Notes: a model not told the origin generated them from the letters alone. A stretch of 64,000 nucleotides of DNA from an uncultured Caulobacterales bacterium (GCA_903837135.1 CAILTK010000051.1:1-64000), one strand, 5' to 3'. Positions 17,464 through 28,359 are shown, counted from the first letter of the stretch. Program-made: numbers and translations.

Positions 17464-18588
17464 CTATTCCGCCGCCATCATCGAGGTGACGGAGGGCGTG
17501 CGGAAGTTGATGGTCTTCAGGTAGGCGATGCCCTCGTCGGCGATGTCGTCGCCGACCATCCGCTCGCCCTCGGCCTTCAGCTCCTCCATGTCCACATACA
17601 TGCCGTAGAAGGCGCGGGTGCGGTCGGTGATGATGCCGGCGTTGAGCAGGGTCTTGATCAGGACGCGGAAGATGTTGGTCGCTTCCTTCATGTCCTCGCG
17701 GCGGGCCTCGTCGGTGGCGAGGACGGTGAGCTCCTGCATGACGATGTCCGGATCCATGCCGAAGCTCTCGTACATGGCGCGCTGCTGATGCGGCCCGACC
17801 AAGTTGAACAGGAGGGTCTGGAAGCAGTGCGCCGCCCAGTCCTCGACGATGTTGTGCTCGGCTGGGTCGAGCTTGGGCACCGTGCGGTCGGCCCAGATCT
17901 TCCCGAACTTGTGGTGGAAGGCCTCGTCGGTCATCACCAGCTGCATCAGCTTCTTCATCAGGGGGTCGTTGGTCTTGACGAAGAAGGTGGCGAAGGCGCC
18001 CATGGCCAGGCCCTCGACCAGCATCTGCATGCCGATGATCTTCTTGTAGACCTCGGGCGCGCCGATGATCTCGACCAGCAGGTCCTTCAGCACCGGGCCG
18101 CACGGCATCGGCGTGCCCCAGCGGGCCTTGATGTACTGGGCGAAGGCGGTGACGTGGCGGGCTTCCTCGCGCGCCTGGTTGGCGGCGTATTCCTGCGCGC
18201 CCTGATCCTTCAGCACGTGGCAGAGCGAGGCCGACAGGTTCAGCGCGCCCTGCTCGCCGTGCAGGATGGAGGACAGGCTCCAGCGCGTGCTCTCGTTGAT
18301 GAAGCGGATCCGGTCCTTGGGATCGGCGAGCTTGCTCTTGACGTAGTCGGTCTCGAGCGCCGGGAAGAACTCGTCCGGCACCAGGGCCTCGTTCTCCATG
18401 TCGAACGGCTCGGAGAAGTCGATGTAGCGCTTGTCGAGCGGATCCCAGAAGTGGTCGTGGGTGGCGGCGATGATCTTGTCGAAGGCCGGGGTCCGCGCGT
18501 TGTAGCGGTCGACTTCGAGCATGGACTCGAAGTCGTCCGGCGCCACCGCGTCGTACATGGCGTCCTTGGTGATGTTTCCGTCGGCCAT
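17464..18588 (-). CDS. ferritin-like diiron protein (possible AurF/R2-like oxygenase)
   Basis: 374-residue soluble, mostly helical protein with a four-helix diiron pattern: E112 in HGEQGA, E142-x-x-H145 in EEARH, E192 in LVEGLAMG and E222-x-x-H225 in DEAFHH. This Glu/His set is that of carboxylate-bridged diiron enzymes (ribonucleotide reductase R2, AurF-type N-oxygenases, desaturase-like proteins). I cannot assign a substrate. Its length is close to R2, but the R2 radical Tyr context is not evident. It is transcribed toward oleate hydratase but has its own terminator, so it is probably a separate transcript. Confidence 0.8.
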   Translation of the reverse strand: MADGNITKDAMYDAVAPDDFESMLEVDRYNARTPAFDKIIAATHDHFWDPLDKRYIDFSEPFDMENEALVPDEFFPALETDYVKSKLADPKDRIRFINESTRWSLSSILHGEQGALNLSASLCHVLKDQGAQEYAANQAREEARHVTAFAQYIKARWGTPMPCGPVLKDLLVEIIGAPEVYKKIIGMQMLVEGLAMGAFATFFVKTNDPLMKKLMQLVMTDEAFHHKFGKIWADRTVPKLDPAEHNIVEDWAAHCFQTLLFNLVGPHQQRAMYESFGMDPDIVMQELTVLATDEARREDMKEATNIFRVLIKTLLNAGIITDRTRAFYGMYVDMEELKAEGERMVGDDIADEGIAYLKTINFRTPSVTSMMAAE

Positions 18589-18745
18589 CGCGCTCTCCCA
18601 GACCTGTCCGATCGGCCACGCAGGGGTGCGGGCCGCCGCATCTTATCGGTGTTCAGGATGCCCGCCGAACCCGAACGGGTCAAGCAAAATGACGGACGCG
18701 TCACCTTCGTCCCGGACCGTCCCACGGACCGGCCGCGGCGGAGGA

Positions 18746-19291
18746 TCAGCTGGCTTTGGGCCGCTGGACCGTCGGACCGAGGTGCTCGATCACCGAGCGG
18801 GCGTCGAAGGCGCTGCGATCGGCCGGCTTGGGCCCCTTGCCCATGATGATCTCGGCCGTGGCCTTGAACTCGCTGGTCTGCTGCACGTCCAGCGGGCCGC
18901 CCCAGAAGGGGTCGCCCCAGCGGCCGTAGCCCCAGCCGTAACCCCGGCGGTAGAAGCCCCATCGCGGACCCCAGTAGGCGCCGAAATAGGGATCGACGTA
19001 GGTCTGGGTCGAGCGGTCCGTGTTCCGGTCGTAGGCGGAGAACCAGTCGAAGCCCTGCTGCACGGTCAGCTCGGCCGACCGATAGAGCAGATAGCGCTCG
19101 ACGGTGTCGCGCGAGGTCAGCGAGTTGCCCGCGAAGGTCACGCGCCAGCGATTGCCTTCGATCTGCTGATCGGAATAGCCGCCGCCGGCCTCGCTGTTGT
19201 GGGCGCCGATCGGCTGATACGGCGTGGCCGTCTCGCAACCCGCCAGGGTCAGGGCGGCCACCGCCAGCAGGGGAACGACGAGGCGTGTCAT
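18746..19291 (-). CDS. CC0125/CC1285-family lipoprotein
   Basis: 181-residue predicted lipoprotein. The signal sequence MTRLVVPLLAVAALTLAGC ends in lipobox LAGC. The mature part has the family traits: YQPIGAHN, a WRVTFAGNS segment, TVERYLLYRSAELT, then a Trp/Tyr/Gly-rich aromatic stretch (about 115-140) before the helical end. It resembles a family named from two Caulobacter genes; function unknown, envelope location likely. The start ATG 19291 is preferred over TTG 19297 because gggag lies 7 nt upstream. Confidence 0.85.
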   Translation of the reverse strand: MTRLVVPLLAVAALTLAGCETATPYQPIGAHNSEAGGGYSDQQIEGNRWRVTFAGNSLTSRDTVERYLLYRSAELTVQQGFDWFSAYDRNTDRSTQTYVDPYFGAYWGPRWGFYRRGYGWGYGRWGDPFWGGPLDVQQTSEFKATAEIIMGKGPKPADRSAFDARSVIEHLGPTVQRPKAS

Positions 19292-19402
19292 GGACAAACT
19301 CCCAGTGTCGGACGCCCGCGGGCGCAGATAGGAACCAACCGTCGCAAACGACTGTGGCGGCGGGAAGGTTGCCGCGTTACCGGCCTGAAACGGTCAAGCT
19401 CG

Positions 19403-19813
19403 TCAAGCGCCGTGTGCGATCATCGCCCACGCCGCCCCGCCGAGGGCCCCGAACAGCAGCACGACGCAGCTGAGCCCCTGGGTCATGAAGCCCGCGCTGC
19501 GCCGGGCGGGATCGGTCATGTAGCCGGTCAGGTACAGGTGGCGACCGGCGATCCACACCAGGCCGGCGATGGTCGCGATCCACGCCCCGTACGGCCTGGG
19601 AATGAACAGGTCGAACAGGAACAGCGAGACCAGGAAGATGGGCAGCCACTCCAGGGTGTTGATCTGCACGCGCACCGCCCGTTCGAGCTGCGGGTGGCCG
19701 GTCATCGTCGGCGCGTGGATCTGCGACACCCTCCGGGCGAGCCCCACGTTGTAGCCGGTATAGGAATAGAACAGCAGCGACAGCAGCGCGACGATGGCGA
19801 CGGCGGGATCCAT
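19403..19813 (-). CDS. MAPEG-family membrane protein
   Basis: 136-residue integral membrane protein with four hydrophobic segments. It has the MAPEG core RRVSQIHAPTMTGHPQLERAVRVQ, then NTLEWLPIFLV and GRHLYLTGY. The family includes microsomal glutathione transferases and eicosanoid enzymes; bacterial members are mostly uncharacterised but glutathione-dependent in some cases. It stands alone between the CC0125-type lipoprotein (same strand, about 110 bp away) and a divergent hydrolase. Confidence 0.9.
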   Translation of the reverse strand: MDPAVAIVALLSLLFYSYTGYNVGLARRVSQIHAPTMTGHPQLERAVRVQINTLEWLPIFLVSLFLFDLFIPRPYGAWIATIAGLVWIAGRHLYLTGYMTDPARRSAGFMTQGLSCVVLLFGALGGAAWAMIAHGA

Positions 19814-19938
19814 GGGTGATTTCCTGTTGGCTTTCCCGAGCTTAGCCCCGGCGATCGAGCTTGACCATAGAGCGGACGCAATGACTTGACGCCGTTAAGA
19901 TCGCGCGCGACGGTCGGTGAAAATAACGGGAGGTCGGG

Positions 19939-20847
19939 ATGAGGCGGTTCGGGACGATCGGCGCGGCGTTGGCGCTTGGATTGCTGGGGTCGCAGGCGGC
20001 GGCGGCCACCGCGCCCAGGCTTGAAGACCATTACGCCGACGACAACGGGGTGAAGATCCACTACGTCGCCGCCGGCGCCGGGCCGCTCGTGGTGATGATC
20101 CACGGCTTCCCCGACTACTGGGGCACCTGGAAGCCGATGATCCGCACCCTGTCGGCGGATCACTACCGCACCGTCGCGGTCGACCTGCGCGGCTACAACC
20201 TGTCGGACAAGCCGCAGGGGGTGGCCAGCTACGCCATGCCGCTGCTGATCGCCGACATCGCCGCCGTGATCAAGGCCGAGGGGCGGACCAAGGCCATCGT
20301 CATCGGCCACGACTGGGGGGCGGCGATCGCCTGGCAGGTGGTGATCAACCGCCCCGACCTCGTCGACAAGCTGGTGATCATGTCGGTGCCGCACCCCACC
20401 ACCTTCGCCCATGAGATGGCGACCGATCCGGTGCAGCAGAAGAACAGCCAGTACGCCCGCAACTTCCAGAAGGAGGGCGCCGAGAAGGCGCTGACGGCGG
20501 AGGGATTGGCCGGCTGGGTCAAGGACCCCGCGGAGAAGCCGCTTTATGTCGAGGCGTTCAAACGCTCCGACTTCGCGGCCATGCTGAACTACTACAAGGC
20601 CAACTACCCGAGGGGCGAGGGCGACGCGCCGCCGCCGCCGGTGCCGCCGCCGATCAAGGTCCCCGTCCTGGTGGTCCACGGCCTGAAGGACACGGCGCTG
20701 AACGCCGCGGGCCATTCGGGAACCTGGGACCATGTGGCCGCCGACACCACCCTCCTGATGATCCCGACCGCCGGCCATTTCGTCCAGCACGACGCCGAGA
20801 CCCTGGTCGACCGCACCGTCAAGGACTGGCTCGACCAGCGGCGGTAG
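19939..20847 (+). CDS. exported alpha/beta hydrolase (epoxide-hydrolase-like)
   Basis: 302-residue alpha/beta hydrolase with an N-terminal signal peptide (about 1-23, cleavage after AAA-ATA), so probably periplasmic. The oxyanion motif is HGFPDYW, the nucleophile Asp is in GHDWGAA, and a late GH in TAGHFVQHD gives the catalytic His. Asp as nucleophile plus HGFP points to epoxide hydrolases or haloacid/haloalkane dehalogenases rather than esterases. A Pro-rich loop (about 232-240) sits in the cap region. The start ATG 19939 follows gggagg. Confidence 0.88.
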   Translation: MRRFGTIGAALALGLLGSQAAAATAPRLEDHYADDNGVKIHYVAAGAGPLVVMIHGFPDYWGTWKPMIRTLSADHYRTVAVDLRGYNLSDKPQGVASYAMPLLIADIAAVIKAEGRTKAIVIGHDWGAAIAWQVVINRPDLVDKLVIMSVPHPTTFAHEMATDPVQQKNSQYARNFQKEGAEKALTAEGLAGWVKDPAEKPLYVEAFKRSDFAAMLNYYKANYPRGEGDAPPPPVPPPIKVPVLVVHGLKDTALNAAGHSGTWDHVAADTTLLMIPTAGHFVQHDAETLVDRTVKDWLDQRR

Positions 20848-20853
20848 CGGGGA

Positions 20854-21498
20854 CTACCTGGACGGACCGGCGTCGTCCCGGCTCATCCGCTCGAGCTGAC
20901 GGTTCATTTCGTCGAGCTGGGGCTGGATCTTTTCGAGGGCGCGCTGGGCGGCCTCAGCGGCGCGCATCCCCGCTTCGGCCTGGGCCTGCGCCCGGGCGGC
21001 GATCTCGCGGATCTGCGCGGCCGAGAGCTGAGCGCGCTCCTGCGCCCTCATCGCCCGCTCCTGGGCGCGGGCGGCGATCTCGTTCATCCGGTCGGGCGAC
21101 AGCTCGGCCCGGGCGGCGCGTTCACCCGCCTCACGCACCCGCTCCTCGACGTGGGCCATGATCTCCCTGAGGCGCGCCGAACGGGCGGCGTCCTCGGCCC
21201 TCAGCCGCTCGTGCAGCCTGGCCATCTTGGTGTCGAGCTCGCGCATCTTGGCGTCGAACTTGGCCTGGCCCTTCTCCGACCAACCCGCGTCGGCGACGAT
21301 CCTGCCGTCGACGATGGTCAGGCTGTGCGAGACGGCGCGCCGTGGCGGCGTGGGCGGAACGGGGGGCTCGGGCGGCGGCGGAGGGGCGGGGACTTCCGCG
21401 GCCGGCGCGGTGTAGGCGGTCTGGGCGAACACCGGGGCGGCGACGAGCGCGGCGCCGGCGAGCCCCGCGGCGAGGATCGGGGCGGCAATCTTCAGCAT
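20854..21498 (-). CDS. exported coiled-coil protein of unknown function
   Basis: 214-residue protein. A signal peptide (MLKIAAPILAAGLAG..., cleaved near VFAQ) is followed by a Pro-rich linker with PPPPPEPP, a short beta-like unit (HSLTIVDGRIVADAGWSEKG), then a long Ala/Arg/Glu/Gln coiled coil (about 95-205). The repeats RAQERAQLSAAQIREIAARAQAQ look heptad-like. I do not recognise a named family. The start ATG 21498 is chosen since it places the signal peptide at the N-terminus; a longer frame to 21558 adds residues without one. It converges on the hydrolase with 6 bp between stops. Confidence 0.75.
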   Translation of the reverse strand: MLKIAAPILAAGLAGAALVAAPVFAQTAYTAPAAEVPAPPPPPEPPVPPTPPRRAVSHSLTIVDGRIVADAGWSEKGQAKFDAKMRELDTKMARLHERLRAEDAARSARLREIMAHVEERVREAGERAARAELSPDRMNEIAARAQERAMRAQERAQLSAAQIREIAARAQAQAEAGMRAAEAAQRALEKIQPQLDEMNRQLERMSRDDAGPSR

Positions 21499-21598
21499 GG
21501 CGGGCGTCCTTGTCGGCTTGGAGGCGCCGACGATGGACGAGGCCGTCGCCAGCGTCACGTTAAGCTCTCGTCATGCGTCGTCGCCGGGCGCGACGCCG

Positions 21599-22885
<1,287 letters not shown>

Positions 22886-22968
22886 GGGCGGTGTCCAGAG
22901 TGCGGTAAAAGTCGCCGCGCGCTTTAGAGCATTTGCAGCGAATGAACACCCCCCGCGTCACGGCGGCG

Positions 22969-23247
22969 CTAACGGTCCTCGTCGAACCGCTCCTCGACCA
23001 GGCGGCACAGGGCGTCGAGGGCGGTCTCCGCCTCGGGGCCGGCGGCGCTGATCTCGAGCGTCGACCCGGGGCTGGCGTCCAGCATCATCAGGCCCATGAT
23101 CGACTGGGCGTCGACGCTGGAGCCCTCGCGGCTGACCCGGACCTCGGCGTCGAAGGCGGCGGCGGTCTTGACGAACTTGGCCGACGCGCGCGCGTGCAGA
23201 CCCCGCTCGTTGACGACCTCGACCGTGCGAACCAGGGTCTGGGTCAC
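22969..23247 (-). CDS. ptsH: HPr phosphocarrier of an alphaproteobacterial PTS
   Basis: 92-residue HPr. H18 in GLHARASAKF accepts phosphate from EI, and S49 in QSIMG is the HprK phosphorylation site (equivalent of Ser46). The start is GTG at 23247, overlapping the EIIA stop as GTGA (23244-23247). It is the last gene of chvI-chvG-hprK-EIIA-HPr. Because no sugar permease or EI is nearby, it is likely regulatory rather than for sugar import. Confidence 0.95.
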   Translation of the reverse strand: MTQTLVRTVEVVNERGLHARASAKFVKTAAAFDAEVRVSREGSSVDAQSIMGLMMLDASPGSTLEISAAGPEAETALDALCRLVEERFDEDR

Positions 23248-23648
23248 TTCTCGCCCGCGAGCACGTAGGACGCCACCGAGATATACTTCTTGCCCGCCTC
23301 CTGGGCGTGGGCGACCACGGTGGACAGGTCGCCGCGGTCGCGGATCGAGGCCAGCTTGATCAGCATCGGCAGGTTCAGGCCGGCGATCACCTCGGCCTGC
23401 GTCTCGTCCATCACAGATATGGCGAGATTGGACGGGGTGCCGCCGAACATGTCGGTGAGCAGGATCACCCCCGATCCGTCGTCGACCTCGCGCGCGGCGG
23501 CGACGATGTCCGCCCGGCGCCGCTCCATGTCGTCCTCGGGGCCGATGCAGATCGCGCGCACGCCCCTTTGCGGGCCCACGACGTGCTCCATGGCCAGGAC
23601 AAACTCATCGGCCAGACGGCCGTGGGTGACGATCACCAGACCGATCAT
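23244..23648 (-). CDS. PTS EIIA component, mannose/fructose-like
   Basis: 134-residue EIIA of the Man family. It starts MIGLVIVTHGRLADEF with the phosphorylated His9, then DDMERRRADI, and LTDMFGGTPSNLAIS typical of the Man/PtsM type. In alphaproteobacteria this protein works without a dedicated permease, in a regulatory PTS with HPr and HprK. Its start at 23648 gives the canonical N-terminus. It is 68 bp after hprK and coupled to HPr by GTGA. Confidence 0.93.
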   Translation of the reverse strand: MIGLVIVTHGRLADEFVLAMEHVVGPQRGVRAICIGPEDDMERRRADIVAAAREVDDGSGVILLTDMFGGTPSNLAISVMDETQAEVIAGLNLPMLIKLASIRDRGDLSTVVAHAQEAGKKYISVASYVLAGEK

Positions 23649-23715
23649 TCGATCCCCTTGCGTCGCCCCTTGGCCAACGCGCCCGGAACGCTTGATACGC
23701 CTGTCATCTGCGCTG

Positions 23716-24150
23716 TCAAAGCCCACGCTGCAGCGCAGCGAGTGCAACGGCCATGCGCCGTGGCAGATCAGCATCGGCGATCGGCAGCAGGAGGCGGGGG
23801 AGCGACAGGCCGGCGAGGAGGCAGAAGGCCGGCTCGGGCGTTCGCTCCGTTTCGGCGACCAGGTCGACGACCAGGGCGATCTCGCTCAGCGAAAGGGCCG
23901 CGTCGCAGGCGACCACGCCGACGCTTCGCACCTCGATCAGACCCCGTAGCGGCCGGGGCGCCGTCCCGAACAACCGGCCGCCGGAGGCGAAGACCACCAC
24001 CCGGTCGTCGGCCACCAGCCGGAAGCCGGCGTCCAGGCACCGAAGCGCCAGCGTGGACTTTCCCGCGCCGGACGGGCCGCGGATCAGGGCGCCGCGCCAG
24101 CGCCCGTCGATCCGGCGGGAGACCAGGGTGGCGTGAAGCGCGTCGCTCAT
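23716..24150 (-). CDS. hprK: short HPr kinase/phosphorylase
   Basis: 144-residue HprK, less than half the length of the Firmicute enzyme because only the C-terminal kinase domain is present. Walker A GPSGAGKST spans about residues 25-33, and LVADDRVV carries the catalytic region. This short form is usual in alphaproteobacteria. It phosphorylates HPr on Ser49 and may link PTS status to ChvG/ChvI. It begins 10 bp after the chvG stop. The start at 24150 is preferred over a longer in-frame ATG that would overlap chvG. Confidence 0.9.
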   Translation of the reverse strand: MSDALHATLVSRRIDGRWRGALIRGPSGAGKSTLALRCLDAGFRLVADDRVVVFASGGRLFGTAPRPLRGLIEVRSVGVVACDAALSLSEIALVVDLVAETERTPEPAFCLLAGLSLPRLLLPIADADLPRRMAVALAALQRGL

Positions 24151-24160
24151 CCGGCGGATC

Positions 24161-25819
24161 TCAGCCGCCCGCCAGGGGGAGGTCGACCACGAAGCGGGCG
24201 CCGCACACCCGCCCGCCCTCCAGTCGGTTCTCGGCCCGGATCGCGCCGCCATGGGCCTCGACGATCTGCCGCGCGATGGACAGGCCGAGGCCCGAATGAC
24301 CGCTGCTGGAGGCGCCGCCGCCCGACCGAGCCGCCCCGCTGCTCTTGGGACGCTGGGTGTAGAAGCGCTCGAACACGCTCTCCAGGTTCTCCGGCGGAAG
24401 GCCGGGCCCGTCGTCGTCGACCGCCACCGACACGCCGCCGCGCCCCGTGCGCGACACCGTGAGCCGCACGGCTCCGCCCGGCGGACTGAAGGAGCGGGCG
24501 TTGTCGATCAGATTGCGGAACACCTGGCCGAGCGGTCCCTCCCGGCCCGAGACCGCCAGGCCCTCGCCCCCCGGCGGACCGGCGTAGACCACGTCCGCCT
24601 CTTCCGGCCGCCGCGTCGCGGCGTACAGGCCGGCGAGATCGGTGAGCAGGCGGCCGAGATCGACGGCCCGCGGCGTCTCGCGCGACAGTTCGGCGTCGAG
24701 CCGCGAGGCGTTGGAGATGTCGGTGATCAGCCGGTCGAGGCGGTCGACGTCCTTCTTGAGGATCGGCAGCAGGCGCTCCTGGGCCTGCGGCGTCGGCGCC
24801 AGCTCCAGCGTCTCCACGGCCGAGCGCATCGAGGTCAGCGGGTTCTTGATCTCGTGGCTCACGTCGGCGGCGAAGTGCTCGATCGCGTCCATGCGCGCGG
24901 ACTGGGCGGCGGTCATCGCCTCGAGCGAACGGGTCAGGTCGCCGACCTCGTCCTGGCGCTCGGCGAGATCGGGCAGGGACATGGTCCGGACGCGAGACAG
25001 CCGCACGCTGTCGGCGGCGTGGGCCAGCCGCATGATCGGCTGGGCGACCCACTGGTTCAGCACCAGCCCCGATCCCAGGGTGACGGCGATGGCGATGAGG
25101 ATGAAGGGGACCAGCGCCGCGCGCTGGGCGGCCACGATCTGATCGACCCCGGCGGCGTCCAGGGTCACCACCCCGAGCACCGCCTGGACCCGCTGGATCG
25201 GCATCGACACCGAGATCAGCCGGTCGCCGCTGTCCGACCGCCGCACCTCGGCCTGGAGGTCGCCCTGCATGGCGCGGCCGACCTCGCGCTCGAGATCGGC
25301 GACGGCGCGCGCATGGCGCTTGGCCTCCACCACCGCGGCCGGCGGCTCCCACGGCCAGCGCCAGGTGAACCGTCCGGGTTGCGACGCCGGAGGCAGCGGA
25401 CGCTCCTCGATCTGGCCCGCCAGGATATAGCTGTCGATCAGGACATGATGGTCGCGGTCGAACAGGCGAATCCGCTGGTTGCGGGTGAGGGCCAGAGCCT
25501 GGACGATGTCCGCGGCACGTCCGACGTCGAGTTCGGGCTCGGGGTCTCCGCGGGTCGCGGCGCGGGCGATCAGGTTGGTGAAGGTCTGGCCCTCGGCGGT
25601 CAGACTGTCGACCCGGGTCTGCACCAGGCCCTGGCGGATTTCGTTCAGCGTCAGTGCGCCGCCGATCAGGATCAGCAGGGCGAGGATGTTGAGCCCGGCG
25701 ATCAGCCGGCCGAGCCGCGAGCCCGTCACCCCGACGCGCAGCCTGGCGCGGCGTCGGCCGGGCTCCGCCGCCCCTTCGCGCGCCAAGGACTCAGGTCTCG
25801 CGATAGCGGTACCCGACAC
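24161..25819 (-). CDS. chvG: sensor histidine kinase of the ChvG/ExoS type
   Basis: 552-residue inner-membrane kinase. It has a short basic cytosolic start, TM1 (about 38-60), a periplasmic sensor with [18 protein letters not shown], and TM2 (about 240-262). HAMP, HisKA ([12 protein letters not shown] with the phospho-His) and the HATPase domain ([24 protein letters not shown]) follow. ChvG/ChvI responds to envelope stress and acid in alphaproteobacteria. The apparent GTG start at 25819 overlaps chvI by 29 bp; a TTG at about 25787 would remove the overlap. Confidence 0.94.
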   Translation of the reverse strand: MSGTAIARPESLAREGAAEPGRRRARLRVGVTGSRLGRLIAGLNILALLILIGGALTLNEIRQGLVQTRVDSLTAEGQTFTNLIARAATRGDPEPELDVGRAADIVQALALTRNQRIRLFDRDHHVLIDSYILAGQIEERPLPPASQPGRFTWRWPWEPPAAVVEAKRHARAVADLEREVGRAMQGDLQAEVRRSDSGDRLISVSMPIQRVQAVLGVVTLDAAGVDQIVAAQRAALVPFILIAIAVTLGSGLVLNQWVAQPIMRLAHAADSVRLSRVRTMSLPDLAERQDEVGDLTRSLEAMTAAQSARMDAIEHFAADVSHEIKNPLTSMRSAVETLELAPTPQAQERLLPILKKDVDRLDRLITDISNASRLDAELSRETPRAVDLGRLLTDLAGLYAATRRPEEADVVYAGPPGGEGLAVSGREGPLGQVFRNLIDNARSFSPPGGAVRLTVSRTGRGGVSVAVDDDGPGLPPENLESVFERFYTQRPKSSGAARSGGGASSSGHSGLGLSIARQIVEAHGGAIRAENRLEGGRVCGARFVVDLPLAGG

Positions 25820-26513
25820 CGTAGAGGGTTTCGATGGCGTCGAAGTCCGGGTCGACCACGCGGAATTTCTTGCGCATGCGCTTCACATGGCTGTCGATGG
25901 TGCGGTCGTCCACATACACCTGGTCGTCGTAGGCGGCGTCCATCAGGTTGTCGCGGCTCTTCACGAAGCCGGGCCGTTGCGCCAGCGACTGCAGCAGCAG
26001 GAACTCGGTCACCGTCAGCTTCACCGGTCGGCCATCCCACAGACAGTCGTGGCGGGCCGGGTCGAGGGTGAGCTTTCCGCGCTTGAGCGGCTTGGAGGCG
26101 GCCAGGGCCGAGGCCTGGGCCGGGCTGGCGTCGTCGTCCTCCTCGCCCGGCGGGCGGGCGCGCCGCAGCACCGCCTTCACCCGCTCGATCAGCAGCCGCT
26201 GGGAGAACGGCTTGTGGATGTAGTCGTCGGCGCCGAGATTGAAGCCGAGGATCTCGTCGATCTCCTCGTCCTTGGAGGTGAGCATGATCACCGGCAGCTC
26301 GGTGGTCTGGCGCAGGCGGCGAAGCACCTCCATCCCGTCCATGCGCGGCATCTTCACGTCCAGAATCACGAGGTCCGGCGGGTCCTGTTCGAGCGAGGCC
26401 AGGCCCGAGGCCCCGTCGTGCAGGGCCTTGACCGTATGACCGTGGCTTTCGAGCGCCAGGGAGACGGAGGCGACGATGTTTTCGTCGTCGTCGATGAGGG
26501 TGATTTTCGCCAT
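25791..26513 (-). CDS. chvI: response regulator ChvI
   Basis: 240-residue OmpR-type regulator. The receiver has acidic pocket DDDE near the N-terminus, phospho-Asp in VILDVKMP, and LTSKDEE plus KPF. The winged-helix domain begins about residue 135 and includes [18 protein letters not shown] and [17 protein letters not shown]. Its partner ChvG follows with overlap. It is first gene of a reverse operon running to HPr. The start [11 protein letters not shown] (26513) matches ChvI orthologues. In Caulobacter, ChvI controls envelope-stress genes and an sRNA; I did not identify that sRNA here. Confidence 0.95.
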   Translation of the reverse strand: MAKITLIDDDENIVASVSLALESHGHTVKALHDGASGLASLEQDPPDLVILDVKMPRMDGMEVLRRLRQTTELPVIMLTSKDEEIDEILGFNLGADDYIHKPFSQRLLIERVKAVLRRARPPGEEDDDASPAQASALAASKPLKRGKLTLDPARHDCLWDGRPVKLTVTEFLLLQSLAQRPGFVKSRDNLMDAAYDDQVYVDDRTIDSHVKRMRKKFRVVDPDFDAIETLYGVGYRYRET

Positions 26514-26613
26514 GATCTCAAAAGTGGTTCGTCGCGCAGCAGAAGCAAGCATTTGCGGCGAGTCTTTGGCCCGATCTTGGCGCGGTTCGCTTCAATTTAA
26601 GCGGTTGGAAAGT

Positions 26614-28350
26614 ATGACGCGGCAGGTTGCGTCCATGAGCAGAGCCCTGGTCCACTTCGAGCTTTTTGTTCGGCGCAAGGTCAACGCGCCCTGGATGCTG
26701 GAGTTGGCCACCGAGGATCGGGCGCGCGCCTTCGGGACCGCCGAAGAGCTTCTGGCCGATGGTCGCGCCGCCGCGGTGCGGGTGACCAAGGAGACGCTGA
26801 ACGAGGCGACCCGCGAATTCAACAGCCTGACCCTGCTGTCGAAGGGCGCGGTGGAGAGCCGCCGCGAGGCCAAGGTGCGCGACGTCGACGACACCCCGCT
26901 CTGCATCACCCCGCAGGACCTCTATTCGGTCCACGCCCGCGAGCGGATCGGGCGCCTGCTCGACGGCTGGCTGCGCCGCAAATCGGTGACGCCGTTCGAA
27001 CTGCTCCATCGACCCGACCTGGTGGAGCAGCTCGAAGCCTCGGGCGTGGAGGTCCAGCACGCCGTCCAGAAGATCGCCGTGCCCGAGGCCCAGGCGCGCG
27101 GGGCGACGACGCATGAGATGGTCCGCCTGTTCCAGGCTCTGGCCGACCGGGCGATCGAGCGCATCCTGCGCGACGGTCGCAAGAACGTGTTTCCCCTGCT
27201 CGACGGGGCCAATTTCGCGCACACTGCCGAGGCCCTGAGCAACGAGCCGGAGCGCGGCTATCTGCTCGGCGGCGGCGTCGCCGCCTTCATCGGCAGCGGC
27301 GGAAACTGGGGTGAGAAGATCGGCAGGCTGCTCGACCTGGCCGATTCGGCGCCGGAAGGCGGGCGGCCCCGCGGCCTCGCCCTGCAGGTGATCGAACAGC
27401 CGTTGTCGGAAATCATGTCGGTCAAGGACGGCCTGGCCGGCCTGCTCGGACCCGATCTCGACCTCGGCGGCGTGCTGGCGGCCCTGACCCGCGTCGCCGC
27501 CGCCGAAGAGGTGAACGCGCTGATGCGGTTCGACCCGAGCCTCAAGAAACAGCTCCCGCCGCTCGACGGCGAGGCGGCGCGGCTGGCGGACTGGCTGCAG
27601 CGCGACGCGTTCGAAAGCGTCCGGGCGAGGCTGGCGCGCCGGGTGGTGCACGACCTCACCGGCCCGCGCCGGCACCGCCCGTCCGACCCCGAGGGCGAGA
27701 TCGACGTCCTGCGCGCCCTGGCCATGGCCTTGATGGCCGCCGCGCCCAAGCTGCTGCCCGCGCAGGACGTGCAGGACGCGATCATCGAGCGATCCAAGGC
27801 CCTGGTCGGCAGTGATTTCGTCAGCGTCTACCTCGAAGGGCGCGCCACCGCCCTGGCCGAGGTGTCGGCGCTGATCCGCCTGGCCGAGAACGTCGCCGGC
27901 GGCGCCAACAAACGCGCGGCGGCGCGATGGATCATCGCCGCGGTCGGCGCCCTGCGCTTCGAGAAGGAGATGCGCTACGGCGGGGGCACGCCGCCCGCCC
28001 GCCTCGCCAGTCTGGCCGAGCTCCAGAAAGCGGTGCGTCGGGCGAGCTTGCCCGAGCAGGAGGAGCAGGAGTGCCTGGCCAAGATCGGCGAGGTCGGGGC
28101 GATGGTCGAGACTGACTGCAAGCTGGTCGCCGCGGTCGCCAAGGCCGAGGCGCCGGCGCCTCAGCGTCTCACCCTGCTGCTCCGGCTGGCGACGGGAGAA
28201 GTGGGCCCCTCCGGTCCGGTCGCCGACCGGGCCAAGGCCGAGGTGCTCCGGCTGCTCAAGGCGCCCGACGTCCGCGCCGCGCTGGCCAGTCAGCCCGAGG
28301 CGCTGGAGCACATGCGGTCGCTGATGGTGGAAGCCGGACTGGCGGCGTAG
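26614..28350 (+). CDS. 578-residue conserved-looking protein of unknown function
   Basis: Large soluble, helix-rich protein with no signal peptide or membrane segment and no motif I recognise. The first 60 residues (SRALVHFELFVRRKVNAPW, then ATEDRARAFGTAEELLADG) could be a small alpha/beta domain. The rest is helical with repeated Ala/Leu/Arg and an acidic, Gln-rich middle. It is divergent from chvI across 100 bp, so shared control is possible, and is followed at 9 bp by the Rsm22 homologue. ATG 26614 has ggaa 5 nt upstream; ATG 26635 is the alternative. Confidence 0.75.
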   Translation: MTRQVASMSRALVHFELFVRRKVNAPWMLELATEDRARAFGTAEELLADGRAAAVRVTKETLNEATREFNSLTLLSKGAVESRREAKVRDVDDTPLCITPQDLYSVHARERIGRLLDGWLRRKSVTPFELLHRPDLVEQLEASGVEVQHAVQKIAVPEAQARGATTHEMVRLFQALADRAIERILRDGRKNVFPLLDGANFAHTAEALSNEPERGYLLGGGVAAFIGSGGNWGEKIGRLLDLADSAPEGGRPRGLALQVIEQPLSEIMSVKDGLAGLLGPDLDLGGVLAALTRVAAAEEVNALMRFDPSLKKQLPPLDGEAARLADWLQRDAFESVRARLARRVVHDLTGPRRHRPSDPEGEIDVLRALAMALMAAAPKLLPAQDVQDAIIERSKALVGSDFVSVYLEGRATALAEVSALIRLAENVAGGANKRAAARWIIAAVGALRFEKEMRYGGGTPPARLASLAELQKAVRRASLPEQEEQECLAKIGEVGAMVETDCKLVAAVAKAEAPAPQRLTLLLRLATGEVGPSGPVADRAKAEVLRLLKAPDVRAALASQPEALEHMRSLMVEAGLAA

Positions 28351-28359
28351 AGCAGGCGG

